Assembly: GCF_012935325.2 (NCBI RefSeq)
Contig: NZ_JABBYG020000002.1
Location: 434,001-498,000, forward strand
Origin: Paenibacillus sp. PL91
GTDB lineage: Bacteria > Bacillota > Bacilli > Paenibacillales > Paenibacillaceae
DNA length: 64,000 nucleotides
Direction of reading: 5' to 3'
The notes under the pieces: model-generated
Told to the model about the DNA's origin: nothing
What the model saw: only the letters and a program-made list of their open reading frames with translations
The model's database searches: none
Part shown: in pieces, positions 18,671 through 27,070 of the stretch
How the letters are laid out: every line of letters begins with the position of its first letter
How positions within the stretch are numbered: the stretch's first letter is position 1
Translations under genes and position numbers: made by a program

Positions 18671-18982
18671 TCACGGTAGTAATCCGACTAAGCCGAGGAC
18701 CTGCGTTAGGTGTTTTGGATCGGCTACAACGGCGTTTATTGAATTGTCGATCGGATACATGACGTTAAATCTCCGTCGTGTAGCGCGTATAAGCGCGTTA
18801 TAGAAGTCCGGACGCTGTCTCCAACGATAGAGCGTGCGTACGCTGATTCCGAGCTCCTTCGCTGTATCCTCGTAATTCTGTCCGACTCTAAGCGCCATTA
18901 ATTCGATCGCGATGTAATGTAATTCGCCGAGCGGCGGAACGCGTTTCGGGTAATTTCCGCGTTTTTTCTTCCGTTTCTCCAT
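18671..18982 (-). CDS. HTH protein, phage phBC6A51-like
   Basis: 103 residues with a basic head (MEKRKKKRGNYPKRV) and a helix-turn-helix at about residues 37-55 (NYEDTAKELGISVRTLYRWR). This resembles the small phage HTH proteins sometimes annotated as terminase-small-subunit-like. It is the last gene of the leftward operon. DNA binding is likely; its site is unknown. Confidence 0.6.
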   Translation of the reverse strand: MEKRKKKRGNYPKRVPPLGELHYIAIELMALRVGQNYEDTAKELGISVRTLYRWRQRPDFYNALIRATRRRFNVMYPIDNSINAVVADPKHLTQVLGLVGLLP

Positions 18983-19045
18983 GATAACACCTCCGTAACC
19001 AAAAATAAACGGAGGCCAGCAGCGCCAGCACTCCGTTTTAGTTCA

Positions 19046-19534
19046 TTAACGCCGCCGCGGACGGAATCCCTTTCGCCTTAACGTCGATTCTATCTCGCGT
19101 TCGATATCTGCGGCCCATTTCTCGGCGTTATCCTCTAGTGGTTGGTCGATAAAGCGCGGTATTGTACCGTCCGTTGTCGGGTTTTTAAACTTTTCACCGT
19201 GCTTTTCCGGATATACATCGTGCAGATAGGCCGCATAATCGAACCGCCTACCTCCGCGCATCTCGATAACACTCGCGGATATCTCGCCGCTAATTTCGCC
19301 GTTACCCTCGGTCAGCTCCGTTTTAATGTTGCGACGGAGGGTGCCCTTTTCCAAAGGTGCTAAGTCGGTTGCTTCGCGCTTCCACTCCATTAGAACTTCA
19401 CGCGTTCCTTCTTCGCTGCCCTCCGTTATTGCGTCCTCTAAGCGGCGTTGATAGCCGCGGAAGAACGTACCGAGAATACGCTGTGCTATCGAAGCACGTC
19501 CGCTTAGATCAACCGTTATGCGATTTGAAGCCAT
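19046..19534 (-). CDS. HK97 gp10-like phage head-tail/minor tail protein
   Basis: 162 residues. The middle (LMEWKREATDLAPLEKGTLR followed by a beta-rich part and RFDYAAYLHD) is typical of HK97 gp10-like proteins, where the APxxTGxLR-type motif and a late YA.Y.H pattern recur. In tailed phages such proteins act at the neck or tail completion. Here it sits in a tail-like cluster with no head genes. Confidence 0.6.
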   Translation of the reverse strand: MASNRITVDLSGRASIAQRILGTFFRGYQRRLEDAITEGSEEGTREVLMEWKREATDLAPLEKGTLRRNIKTELTEGNGEISGEISASVIEMRGGRRFDYAAYLHDVYPEKHGEKFKNPTTDGTIPRFIDQPLEDNAEKWAADIEREIESTLRRKGFRPRRR

Positions 19535-19555
19535 GGAATCACGCTCCTATTCGTT

Positions 19556-19822
19556 TTAATACCGATCGATCATCGCGTAAGCATTTCCGCCTTGCATTCC
19601 GATAACGAGTACGCGATCGCCGACTTCTAGCGCGCCTTGTAAGCGTTGCGGAATCGCGATATCGTCCGAATCGAGCTCGAGTTTCATGTCGTCGATTTGA
19701 ACGCTAAGCTCCGGTGAAATTGCCTTTACCGTGGCCCATTCCGGCTGTGTGTCGTTATTTGAGCCGATGCGTTTAATTAGGCTGTGGAGTTTGGAGCCTG
19801 GTCCGCCTTCATCAACAAACAT
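19556..19822 (-). CDS. DUF2577-like (XkdS-type) baseplate protein
   Basis: 88 residues with IGSNNDTQPEWATVKAISPE and ALEVGDRVLVIGMQGGNAYA, a pattern I associate with DUF2577/XkdS-type baseplate proteins of PBSX-like tails. It overlaps the tape measure stop by one base and is evidently co-translated. The family is recalled, not searched. Confidence 0.6.
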   Translation of the reverse strand: MFVDEGGPGSKLHSLIKRIGSNNDTQPEWATVKAISPELSVQIDDMKLELDSDDIAIPQRLQGALEVGDRVLVIGMQGGNAYAMIDRY

Positions 19823-21399
19823 TAGTACGCACCTCCCATTGCGTTATCCGCACCTTTAATCATGCGGTATAACTCCGTTGCGATTTCGTTTATATCCGTG
19901 TCCTTACGGACGATGAACGTATTGCCGGTAACGTTGACAGGTCCGCTCGATCCCCCGCCGTTTCTATAGTCGCGTGCGGCTGCTCTCGGCAATACGGCCT
20001 CGTCGCGGTGTAAAATCGCCGGATAACCGTTGTACGGAACGCGCGACAGTCCGCCCGACTCCTTATGCTTATTGGCTTTCGCGAAGAATCCGTCCATACC
20101 CGTTTTTCCATCCGGAAACTGCGCTTTATCCTGGCCGACGAACGGTATCGACGGGAACTTGTCCCATACGCTTTTTACCCAATCATTAGCACTACGTTGT
20201 GCAGGACGCGTCACACCTTCGGCTGCCGTAATCGCAGCAGTAGCGGCTTTAAGTGGAACCGGTCCTGGCGTTACTACACCGACAGCAAGTCCGGATAATA
20301 GCGGATGGTCCTCGATAACTGCGTTCAGTCCTTGCAACGCGCCGCCACCGATCGCCCGACCGATATCCATACCGATATCACTAAGTTTTGTTAAATTTCC
20401 TTCTGATCCCGCCGTACTAATCATCGTATCGATTAATCCTTGCGTTGTTGACGCAATCATCGTTTTACCCGTAGTATCGTACCAAGTGTCCCAACGCTTT
20501 TTCATATCGTCTAAGACTACGGTGATCTTATCCGCAAATGGCAGCTTCATGAACGCCTCGTTTTCAAGGTAATTCACGCGGATGTAATCGAATGCGGTCC
20601 GAAATCCGCCGGCCACGTCTTTTAGTATGCCGCTACCGAACCTCGTAATCGCCGCGCTATTCCTATCGAGCCAAACGTTAATATCGCGCAACATCGGCTT
20701 TAATTCTTCGAGCGCGCCGAATCCCATATTACGGAAGGCTACGCGAGTCTTATCAACCGTTTTGTTGTATAATCCGAGTGCCGTTTGTCCTTGCGAGAAG
20801 ATCATTTCCTGCGTGACTCCGTATTTTGTAAGCTCATTATCAAGTGCGGCAAGTTGTTTCTTAAGCGGAAGGTTTTTAATTTGGTTAAGTACCTTCTTTG
20901 GCATCTCAAACCGTTCGGCCAACGATACAATGTCTCCGCCTGACAATTCACGGAGGGCAACTGCGGCGCCTTCTATGCCTTGTGCGGGGTCCATGACCGC
21001 CAAACGTTCGCCGATATCAACGAGTCCTTTTAACTCGCCTATATCCTTCGTCATTATCGCGAATGTGCGTGAAGCAGCCATAAAATCATCGTCGCTTAGT
21101 ACGGATTCTGCGCCTTTCTTTTGAATGTAGTCGTAAAATCCTTTCGCAGCGACCTCGTTCCCCTTAAAGAGCGCCGTCATGTTCATTGTTGCCATTTCGG
21201 ATTTTGCTGCAGCGCCGATCGTACTGTTAAGTAGCTTCACCGCGCCGGCTGCTCCGCCTGCTACGCCAGTAAGCGCGCCAACTCCTGCTGTGATTTTAGT
21301 CAGTTTCGAACCGAAATTTATGATGTTAGATGTCGCACTACGTAGAGGCCGGCTTAAATGATCCACCATCCTCAAGTGCCCGATCAAATCGAAGCTCAT
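19822..21399 (-). CDS. Short phage tail tape measure protein
   Basis: 525 residues. Hydrophobic Ala/Gly-rich segments lie at about residues 35-70 and 355-390. The C-terminal PAILHRDEAVLP followed by a Gly-rich stretch and VNVTGNTFIVRKD is typical of tape measure proteins of tailed phages. A tape measure of this size would set a tail of roughly 80 nm by the usual 1.5 A-per-residue rule. I start at ATG 21399, which overlaps the previous stop by 4 bp and has GGAG ten bases upstream. It is the best evidence that the module is tail-derived. Confidence 0.82.
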   Translation of the reverse strand: MSFDLIGHLRMVDHLSRPLRSATSNIINFGSKLTKITAGVGALTGVAGGAAGAVKLLNSTIGAAAKSEMATMNMTALFKGNEVAAKGFYDYIQKKGAESVLSDDDFMAASRTFAIMTKDIGELKGLVDIGERLAVMDPAQGIEGAAVALRELSGGDIVSLAERFEMPKKVLNQIKNLPLKKQLAALDNELTKYGVTQEMIFSQGQTALGLYNKTVDKTRVAFRNMGFGALEELKPMLRDINVWLDRNSAAITRFGSGILKDVAGGFRTAFDYIRVNYLENEAFMKLPFADKITVVLDDMKKRWDTWYDTTGKTMIASTTQGLIDTMISTAGSEGNLTKLSDIGMDIGRAIGGGALQGLNAVIEDHPLLSGLAVGVVTPGPVPLKAATAAITAAEGVTRPAQRSANDWVKSVWDKFPSIPFVGQDKAQFPDGKTGMDGFFAKANKHKESGGLSRVPYNGYPAILHRDEAVLPRAAARDYRNGGGSSGPVNVTGNTFIVRKDTDINEIATELYRMIKGADNAMGGAY

Positions 21400-21803
21400 T
21401 TCGTTCCAACTCCTTTCATTAGGTCTTGTGCTGTAAACTTGTAGTACTTCATACACGCTTCGGTTGCCTGGTCGAAATAACGTTCAACTCTACGCCATTC
21501 TCGCGCGTCATCCTTTTCTACTGCGGTAATGGCCGCCCCGATCCCGCGTCTATACGTTTGAAGCCCGCTGACTAGCTTAGTGAGCGCCCTACGTTGTGCC
21601 ATGTGCGGAAAGCGGACTGTTTTAAGCTGCGCGATCCCTTCGGAAAAGGCTACGTCAGCCGCACGCATAGCCTCCGTAAACTCCGCTTTTGTTTTCTCGC
21701 CGCTTACTAATCCGGTAAGGAGAAGTGCGTAATAGGTACCGCTGTACGCAGCCATGTCGCCGCATATAGCGCTCACCTTCGCGTATTGTTGTTCAGTTGT
21801 CAT
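21396..21803 (-). CDS. Tail-module protein, paralogue of the next gene
   Basis: 135 residues, helical. The core FSEGIAQLKTVRFPHMAQRR, then ALTKLVSGLQTYRRGIGAAI, aligns with YSDGIAELRRIDFPEASQRA, then ALAKFIESLRRFRQGIAAAI, in the neighbouring protein, so the two arose by duplication. Placed directly before the tape measure, they occupy the position of tail assembly chaperones, but I see no sequence support for that role. Confidence 0.6.
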   Translation of the reverse strand: MTTEQQYAKVSAICGDMAAYSGTYYALLLTGLVSGEKTKAEFTEAMRAADVAFSEGIAQLKTVRFPHMAQRRALTKLVSGLQTYRRGIGAAITAVEKDDAREWRRVERYFDQATEACMKYYKFTAQDLMKGVGTK

Positions 21804-22174
21804 CCCGCCACCCCTTCGCTATTCCAAAAGTCAACTGACGCCTGATAAGCGTTGTCGAAATACTTATCGGTCACTTCCCACCGTTGTTCTCCGCTCTTCG
21901 CCGTCTCTATGGCCGCCGCTATTCCCTGACGGAACCTTCGGAGACTTTCGATAAATTTAGCGAGCGCCGCGCGTTGGGAAGCTTCCGGAAAATCTATACG
22001 GCGTAGCTCCGCAATTCCGTCCGAATAGACCTCGTCTGCAATGAGCATCGCGTCGATAAATTCTCGAACCGTTATCTGCTTAAAATGAAGCGCCCATGCA
22101 TGTTTGGAAAAATATGCGCCACTATGGTCCGTGATTGGTTTGATAATTTCGTTGGTCTTATCATATAAGTTCAC
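21800..22174 (-). CDS. Tail-module protein, paralogue of the previous gene
   Basis: 124 residues starting at GTG 22174 with GGAGG eight bases upstream. It overlaps its paralogue by 4 bp (ATGA). Shared pattern: (Y/F)S(D/E)GIA(E/Q)L then RRFRQGIAAAI, then a conserved Tyr-Phe-Asp near the end. Function unknown. Confidence 0.6.
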   Translation of the reverse strand: MNLYDKTNEIIKPITDHSGAYFSKHAWALHFKQITVREFIDAMLIADEVYSDGIAELRRIDFPEASQRAALAKFIESLRRFRQGIAAAIETAKSGEQRWEVTDKYFDNAYQASVDFWNSEGVAG

Positions 22175-22226
22175 TCGCTATCCCTCCGTTCAAATAAAAA
22201 GGAGCCCGCGAAGGCTCCTCGTTTTT

Positions 22227-22559
22227 CTATTCATCGCGCAGACCGTCGATGTCCCTACGCTTGAACAGTGCCAGCACACGCGTCTTATGACGTAAATATG
22301 CGGCAGCCCACTCCGGTCGTTTTGTAGCCTCTGCCATATTAAACAGTCCCGACAAAGTATCGAGGTTTGGACGGTGACTACTTACGTCAACACGAACAGT
22401 CTCCTCTACTTCAACTAGGTGACCCGTGATATCAATTCGTTTTAGAGTGTAGATGTACTCCCAGTATGGCGCGTCAATATCTACGCTTTGTGCCAGTTCA
22501 ATTACTTGCTCATCATCCATAATGATTGTTTTGCCCTCATCTGTTGTAAATACCTTCAT
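22227..22559 (-). CDS. Hypothetical protein, start of the tail-like cluster
   Basis: 110 residues: a beta-rich N-terminal half (VFTTDEGKTIIMDDEQVIEL; LKRIDITGHLVEVEETVRV) and a helical C-terminus (WAAAYLRHKTRVLALFKRRD). This shape is seen in small tail proteins, but I cannot name a family. Confidence 0.55.
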   Translation of the reverse strand: MKVFTTDEGKTIIMDDEQVIELAQSVDIDAPYWEYIYTLKRIDITGHLVEVEETVRVDVSSHRPNLDTLSGLFNMAEATKRPEWAAAYLRHKTRVLALFKRRDIDGLRDE

Positions 22560-22586
22560 CTTTTATTCCCCCTGTATTTTATCGTT

Positions 22587-22754
22587 CTATTCAGTCACTT
22601 TTACGTTCTCCGTCAATTCGTTGATGATTTGCTTTACGCGAGCGTATTCCATACGATCTTCGATCCGCCCCGTCTTGCGTGCTTTCTCGCGTAGTGGCTG
22701 CAGGTGCTTCTCCGTAATCTCTGTCATTGCTGACGATTTATCGGTTTTCTCCAT
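22587..22754 (-). CDS. Small charged helical protein
   Basis: A 55-residue protein, MEKTDKSSAMTEITEKHLQ then a Lys/Arg-rich helix ending in VKVTE. GAGGTGAGAAATA precedes the ATG and the gene overlaps the upstream stop codon by one base. Function unknown. Confidence 0.55.
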   Translation of the reverse strand: MEKTDKSSAMTEITEKHLQPLREKARKTGRIEDRMEYARVKQIINELTENVKVTE

Positions 22755-23374
22755 TATTTCTCACCTCGTTTTACGTACTGAATGCTAAGTGGAGCCTGTT
22801 CACGAGCGAGAAAACGCAAGTCGTCGTCCTTGATGTAGTATTTATTTGAATCTTCGGCACGATGGAAATCGCAGTCAGGGAAACTATACGCGTACTTTCC
22901 GCGGCCGTCCGTCGGATGTAACGCCCAAATAGCTGCAGTCTGTTCCGCCTTTAGTTCGTTAATCGCCCCTCTATACGCCATAAACGCGTCAATGTAAGCT
23001 AATTTGGCCGCTAGAAGCGACTTTGCAGCCGGATCGACCTTCGCTTTTTTGAACGCTGGCATAAACTCTTCGCGCCAGGACCTCGAAAGCTCCTCCGGAG
23101 TTACATTACCGACCTTTAGCGTAGAGGAGACGGTGTATTCGCGTTCCTTGCGCCGGTAAACTTTCTCTGCTGCGTCGATACGATCGGATAGCGCATCCAG
23201 CTCGGCCCCCGCATCGATACCTTTTTCTACGGATTGGCGCAGCTTCATCTCATATTGCGCTTTTAGCTCGCGTACTTCCGCTTGAGCGGCGTCTTTTTGC
23301 GTTAGAATGTCCTGGACTTTGGCGAGATGCTTCGCGTCCTGTTCGCGGAATTCCTGTAGTTTTTCAAACTTCAT
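22754..23374 (-). CDS. Coiled-coil protein of element 1
   Basis: 206 residues. Residues 1-80 form a long charged coiled coil (FREQDAKHLAKVQDILTQKD; AELDALSDRIDAAEKVYRRK). The rest is mixed, including a Cys/His patch SFPDCDFHRAED. No signal or membrane segment. I do not recognise it; in operon with the neighbours on both sides. Confidence 0.55.
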   Translation of the reverse strand: MKFEKLQEFREQDAKHLAKVQDILTQKDAAQAEVRELKAQYEMKLRQSVEKGIDAGAELDALSDRIDAAEKVYRRKEREYTVSSTLKVGNVTPEELSRSWREEFMPAFKKAKVDPAAKSLLAAKLAYIDAFMAYRGAINELKAEQTAAIWALHPTDGRGKYAYSFPDCDFHRAEDSNKYYIKDDDLRFLAREQAPLSIQYVKRGEK

Positions 23375-23795
23375 ATTCGTAATCCCCTTTTACGTAGTTT
23401 GTAATCGTATTTAGCGTTGAAACTAAAAAAGCCCGCCATTTCGGCGGCTCTCTGCGTGGCTCTATCGGTTCAATCGCGTACAATTCGCGTAAAATATCCG
23501 CGCTCTGCTCGATGTGCCGGCGTGTCTCGCGTGTATCGGATGGATGTTTGATCGTAGCGAGCACGCCAGGACGCGATAGCGATTCCATATATAGCGCCGT
23601 ATTCGACGTCCATATCTCCGACAATCCGATGTTATGCGCGGTCGATAGCGATTTAACAGTTAGCAGCGCGGTATTAACGTCGCCGCCTTTTACGGTCATT
23701 CCGTCCATTAACTCGCCGGCCTCGTCGTACAATAGAGCTACTACGAATGGTGACGCCTCGACGTGTTCGACGTTTACGACGAAGAGCGTCCGCAT
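23364..23795 (-). CDS. Hypothetical protein of element 1
   Basis: 143 residues from ATG 23795, which overlaps the upstream stop by one base. The N-terminal half (RTLFVVNVEHVEASPFVVAL, then DGMTVKGGDVNTALLTVKSL, then GLSEIWTSNTALY) has the alternating beta-alpha pattern of an RNase H-like or actin-like fold, but no catalytic residues can be assigned. Confidence 0.5.
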   Translation of the reverse strand: MRTLFVVNVEHVEASPFVVALLYDEAGELMDGMTVKGGDVNTALLTVKSLSTAHNIGLSEIWTSNTALYMESLSRPGVLATIKHPSDTRETRRHIEQSADILRELYAIEPIEPRREPPKWRAFLVSTLNTITNYVKGDYEYEV

Positions 23796-24190
23796 TAGGC
23801 GCCGTCCTTTACGAGCTGCACATCGACCGCGCACACTCTGCCGTGTCTGTCCGTGCCTTCTTCGTATGCTAGCGTGACGCCTTTGCAGATAAACGACGCG
23901 TTGCCGTCTATGACCGCGGTAACGTGGAAAAATACGTCCTGCTCGCCGATTTTGCCGAATCCCTTGCCCGCGTTGAAATAGCGGACTTTATCGATGTGCT
24001 TTGACGAGCTCACCGGTTGATAATCCGGTTCTCGACGTTCTACGGCTGCCTTACGTTCGCTGAATCCGAGTGACGGACCAATTCTCGCGTATACTTCGGC
24101 CATTTCTGCTTTCGGTAACCCGTCCCATACGGCTGGCTCATGTTGGCGCTGGCCAAATGCTGGCAATCTCGATTCATTTCCGTTACTCAT
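23795..24190 (-). CDS. Protein with C-terminal cold-shock-like OB domain
   Basis: 131 residues. The C-terminal 65 residues read VRYFNAGKGFGKIGEQDVFF, then HVTAV, then a stretch ending HGRVCAVDVQ. This is the cold-shock domain pattern (KGFG.I, VFFH) that binds single-stranded nucleic acid. The N-terminal 65 residues are unrelated and polar. It overlaps the next gene by one base. A role in binding ssDNA or mRNA during element replication is an inference. Confidence 0.7.
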   Translation of the reverse strand: MSNGNESRLPAFGQRQHEPAVWDGLPKAEMAEVYARIGPSLGFSERKAAVERREPDYQPVSSSKHIDKVRYFNAGKGFGKIGEQDVFFHVTAVIDGNASFICKGVTLAYEEGTDRHGRVCAVDVQLVKDGA

Positions 24191-24372
24191 TGTCTTGATC
24201 CCCTTTTAGTTTTATTTGATCTTAATAACGATGGCGCCATCATACGGATGTGCCGGTCACTTACACTATCGCCAAACGTGAGCACGCCGGCTATCTCGCC
24301 CGTTGTAGATTCAACGATGGTCACGCGTTTCAAGTACGAACTTACCGGCTCTATCGCGGATACGAATAACAA
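24187..24372 (-). CDS. Hypothetical small protein (TTG start)
   Basis: 61 residues. TTG 24372 lies eight bases after GGAGG, the same arrangement as in the gene at 24691-24906. The frame stays open upstream to 24420 without an RBS. The protein is beta-rich then basic (LRSNKTKRGSRQ). Function unknown. Confidence 0.5.
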   Translation of the reverse strand: MLFVSAIEPVSSYLKRVTIVESTTGEIAGVLTFGDSVSDRHIRMMAPSLLRSNKTKRGSRQ

Positions 24373-24377
24373 CGCGG

Positions 24378-24611
24378 TCACCTCCGAGTTTTGATGACGC
24401 AAAGTTCGAAGTAGCGGCACATCTCTCCGCCATCGTCACGCCAGTATTTACAGCGCGGGTCCGTCTCCGTTTTTAGTTGCTGCATGAGCGTACATGTTCG
24501 ATCCGGCTGTATGTAGCTGCAGTATCGCGTTGCTTGATCGGCTCTATCGTTGATATCGTTCACCTCCGAAAAACTGCGCGTATATGGTACGGTTTCCCAC
24601 GTTTCTGCCAC
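24378..24611 (-). CDS. Small Cys-rich protein; start uncertain, possibly ATC
   Basis: Up to 77 residues with six Cys in the last 48 (RYCSYIQPDRTCTLMQQ; CKYWRDDGGEMCRYFELC), suggesting a zinc or Fe-S site. The only good RBS in the frame, GGAGG, stands eight bases before an ATC codon (24554-24552). The ATG at 24611 has none. The spacing matches neighbouring genes that use ATG or TTG at the same position. Confidence 0.5.
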   Translation of the reverse strand: MAETWETVPYTRSFSEVNDINDRADQATRYCSYIQPDRTCTLMQQLKTETDPRCKYWRDDGGEMCRYFELCVIKTRR

Positions 24612-24690
24612 ATTTTAGACGCGCCAAAGAAGCACCGAGTACAATACATCCTCCGCACATAGAACGTCTTATATGACGGTAAAATCGCGT

Positions 24691-24906
24691 TTAGCGCTCA
24701 ACGTTTACGCCGAGCAAGTTAATCGCCGATCGTTTACGTTTTGACGGTACGCTGTATTGAATCGCGATAAGCTCGCCGCCTTTGTGGTACGTTGCGAATT
24801 GGATAAAGTCCGGATAGCTGCGGCGTATCTTCGCTATAACTTCGCGATCCTCTACGTATGCGGACAGGGTATCGCTATCGAGGCGCCATAACGCGTTATT
24901 GTACAT
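24691..24906 (-). CDS. Hypothetical protein of element 1
   Basis: 71 residues from ATG 24906, eight bases after GGAGG, beginning MYNNALWRLDSDTLSAYVED. Overlaps the next upstream gene by 11 bp. No family recognised. Confidence 0.55.
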   Translation of the reverse strand: MYNNALWRLDSDTLSAYVEDREVIAKIRRSYPDFIQFATYHKGGELIAIQYSVPSKRKRSAINLLGVNVER

Positions 24907-25285
24907 AGCGGTCACCTCCGTATTGAACAAACGTTTTTTCGTTGATCGCGTACTCTTTCGGCCAGCTACCGACGCTGATTGCCGCGCTAATGAAGAAGTA
25001 GACGGCGCCGCGTATCTCCGGCTTAGTCACGCCCCAGTTCGTTGTCGGTGAATACTCGCGGCAGCATAGCGTTGATAGGCGCTCGATCATCGCCCAGAAG
25101 TTCGCCGGCTCCATCCGCGCTAAATGTTCCGGCGCGTTGGCTTGCGTCTCGACAAACCCGTTTATACGCGCTAGTTGAACGGTTCGCTCTGCACTGTCGA
25201 TTACGTATACAGCGAGCTTAAGCGGCCTTTTGTCTTCGCGGTACGTGATTAAAGTGATTCCGTTGTCTTGTGCTACGGTTGTCAT
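24896..25285 (-). CDS. Hypothetical protein of element 1
   Basis: 129 residues, opening TTVAQDNGITLITYREDKRP. Mixed alpha/beta with no signal peptide and no motif I can name. Leftward operon gene with a GAGG about ten bases before the ATG. Confidence 0.5.
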   Translation of the reverse strand: MTTVAQDNGITLITYREDKRPLKLAVYVIDSAERTVQLARINGFVETQANAPEHLARMEPANFWAMIERLSTLCCREYSPTTNWGVTKPEIRGAVYFFISAAISVGSWPKEYAINEKTFVQYGGDRYVQ

Positions 25286-25383
25286 TCCGTATCTTCCTCG
25301 TCGCGTGCCGCTGCGGTCTGCGCACGTCTTCGTATTGGAGCCCGCGTATTCCCAGGCGGTTTAATGTCCAGCCCGTAGGACAT
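25282..25383 (-). CDS. Possible 33-residue ORF coupled to the next gene
   Basis: MSYGLDIKPPGNTRAPIRRR then a short Ala/Arg/acidic tail. Its stop overlaps the start of the following gene (ATGA), which is the only support. No clear RBS, and a hairpin-like AGCGC/GCGCT sequence lies just upstream. Confidence 0.3.
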   Translation of the reverse strand: MSYGLDIKPPGNTRAPIRRRAQTAAARDEEDTE

Positions 25384-25417
25384 AAAAATAGCGCTTCGGG
25401 CGTGTTTGCCTTCGGCG

Positions 25418-26356
25418 CTAATTAAAATATGCTTTTGTTGCTTGTAACTGCTCCGCGTTTCCTCCGAAGATGACTCGCGGGTTGATTATAATACGGTAGC
25501 TTCTCGTATCATGCGGATTAACTGCCAGCATAAAGACAGGCTTATCGTCCAGTTTCACCGCATGCAATGCCGGTTTTAACCGTTTGGAATCGCGGCCCAG
25601 CTTTTCGGCTAAGCTTCCGAGCTCCATCGGTATCAGCCGATCCGTTACCCTCTCCGTCGGGTTCTCACATACTAAGTTTGTCGCGAAATTAATGTACGGC
25701 AATACTTCGTAGATGAGCGCAAGCTGTTTAAGTTTGCGGCCGTTATACTGTACGTAAAGATCGCGAATCGTCTTTCGGTACATGCGAATGTGCTCGTAAT
25801 CGCCGAGATAATACGGAGAATCCTCGACCTTTCCGCGATAAAATACGGTTGGATTAACGTAAATGTCGCCGATTTCGTCTATGCGAATAATGCCCTCGTC
25901 GCGCAACTTTCCGAAAAAGGTAGTAAATGACGGTCGGCTGACGTTTAACATTTCCGCAAGTCCTCGGCGCTGGATTGGCTTGCCGTTATCGTGTTCCAAG
26001 CGGCCCTCGCGGTAACTTACGTATGTACCAACAAACATAAGCCGCGCCAGGTCCTCGCCGCTGTTGAGCGTATTAAAGCGCGTATCGTACCGGTTAAGGT
26101 GCTGAAACATCGCCATTACGAATCCGCCGTTGTCGTCGCCGTGCTGTTGCATTACTCCCATTGAACGGTAAGCACGAACCTGGGCGTCCGTTGTCGCGGT
26201 CGGTAGCGAGATTTGAACCGTTTCAGCATAGTCGGCAACCTCCGGAATGCCGCGAAGGGCCTCGCGAATTGCGTCCGCTTGCTGAACGTGATGGCGCTTC
26301 TCAACTCGGGTAAGGTTTCTCCACGCTGTATGTTCTGATTTAAAATCGATCGCCAT
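25418..26356 (-). CDS. RepL-like winged-helix replication/regulatory protein
   Basis: 312 residues. The central winged helix is RGLAEMLNVSRPSFTTFFGK followed by a wing IIRIDEIGDIYVNPTVFYRG. The helix-wing plus 'xVNPxxFxRGK' layout matches RepL-type plasmid initiators and related firmicute plasmid proteins. A second such segment appears near the C-terminus (SYRIIINPRVIFGG). GGAGG lies 11 bases before the ATG. Two direct repeats lie immediately upstream, fitting iterons or an operator. It could start autonomous replication of the excised element. Confidence 0.6.
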   Translation of the reverse strand: MAIDFKSEHTAWRNLTRVEKRHHVQQADAIREALRGIPEVADYAETVQISLPTATTDAQVRAYRSMGVMQQHGDDNGGFVMAMFQHLNRYDTRFNTLNSGEDLARLMFVGTYVSYREGRLEHDNGKPIQRRGLAEMLNVSRPSFTTFFGKLRDEGIIRIDEIGDIYVNPTVFYRGKVEDSPYYLGDYEHIRMYRKTIRDLYVQYNGRKLKQLALIYEVLPYINFATNLVCENPTERVTDRLIPMELGSLAEKLGRDSKRLKPALHAVKLDDKPVFMLAVNPHDTRSYRIIINPRVIFGGNAEQLQATKAYFN

Positions 26357-26380
26357 CGGTTCGGCCTCCTAGTTTGAATG

Positions 26381-26435
26381 AGATAGGTTACTTTGACTTT
26401 ACACTTTTGCGGAGATAGGTTACTTTGACTTACAC
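26381..26435 (-). repeat. Two direct repeats upstream of the Rep-like gene
   Basis: AGATAGGTTACTTTGACTT occurs at 26381-26399 and 26413-26431, spaced 32 bp apart (three helical turns), both followed by TACAC-like bases. They sit within 80 bp of the Rep-like start, as expected for iterons or autoregulatory operators. The next 350 bp (to 26787) has no credible gene. Confidence 0.65.
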
Positions 26436-26787
26436 ACCGAAAACCCCGAAACCCCATACGTGGCGCGGCTTCCCGCCGATTTCGGCTCGGCTGACCCTAA
26501 AGATAACCTTATTCTCTCTTAAAGGTCCACGCGGTAAAATATATACGAGTGTGAACGGGTAACACCTATTACGTTTGCTCGCGTTCGGTGTAAACACCGT
26601 TCGTTGAGCTAAAGGCTCTCTGCCGAGGAAAAGCGCCTCGTCACTCACCCATCCGCGCAAAAGAAAAACCGGCGCGTCTGGACAGTGTTTTAACTGCGTT
26701 TCTTCCTTACGTTTAGGGATAACGCGGTAAATGATAAGCCGGATACGCGAGACGGTTTTACTCGCGGATTCGTAGGGCTTGACCTTT

Positions 26788-26818
26788 GTTCACGCTGATT
26801 CAATGAATCGACGCGAAC
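26788..26818 (-). terminator. 31-bp inverted repeat after the XRE gene
   Basis: GTTCACGCTGATTCA and TGAATCGACGCGAAC form a long stem with three mismatches. It begins 2 bp after the XRE stop on the minus strand. T residues after it are few, so it may be a processing or protein-binding site instead. Confidence 0.5.
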
Positions 26819-26819
26819 A

Positions 26820-27047
26820 CTACGTTATACGGGTATCCTCGTACATGGCGAGAAGCCGACGCAGCTTGTCCGGAGTTAAATCTAATACCGCGATAAACCG
26901 GTGACGGAATGCGTCGGTGATCGATCGCTGACCGGCCTCGATGCGGAATAAATGCGATTCACTTACGCCGACCATGGACGCCATTTCCGCGAGTGATTTA
27001 CGGTGCAATTCGCGCAGCCTTCGGATTACCGTACTATCGATGTTCAT
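26820..27047 (-). CDS. XRE-family helix-turn-helix regulator
   Basis: 75 residues. The HTH reads LRELHRKSLAEMASMVGVSE, then SHLFRIEAGQR, a textbook XRE/Cro fold. ATG 27047 has AGGAGGGAG eight bases upstream. It could regulate the Rep-like gene downstream. The conserved LSRxExGxR-type recognition end is intact. Confidence 0.8.
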   Translation of the reverse strand: MNIDSTVIRRLRELHRKSLAEMASMVGVSESHLFRIEAGQRSITDAFRHRFIAVLDLTPDKLRRLLAMYEDTRIT

Positions 27048-27070
27048 AGCGCTCCCTCCTTCCAGTAGTG

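Noticed and set aside
26430..26660. 76-codon minus-strand ORF upstream of the Rep-like gene
   Set aside because: No RBS, overlaps the iteron-like repeat, no protein-like pattern.
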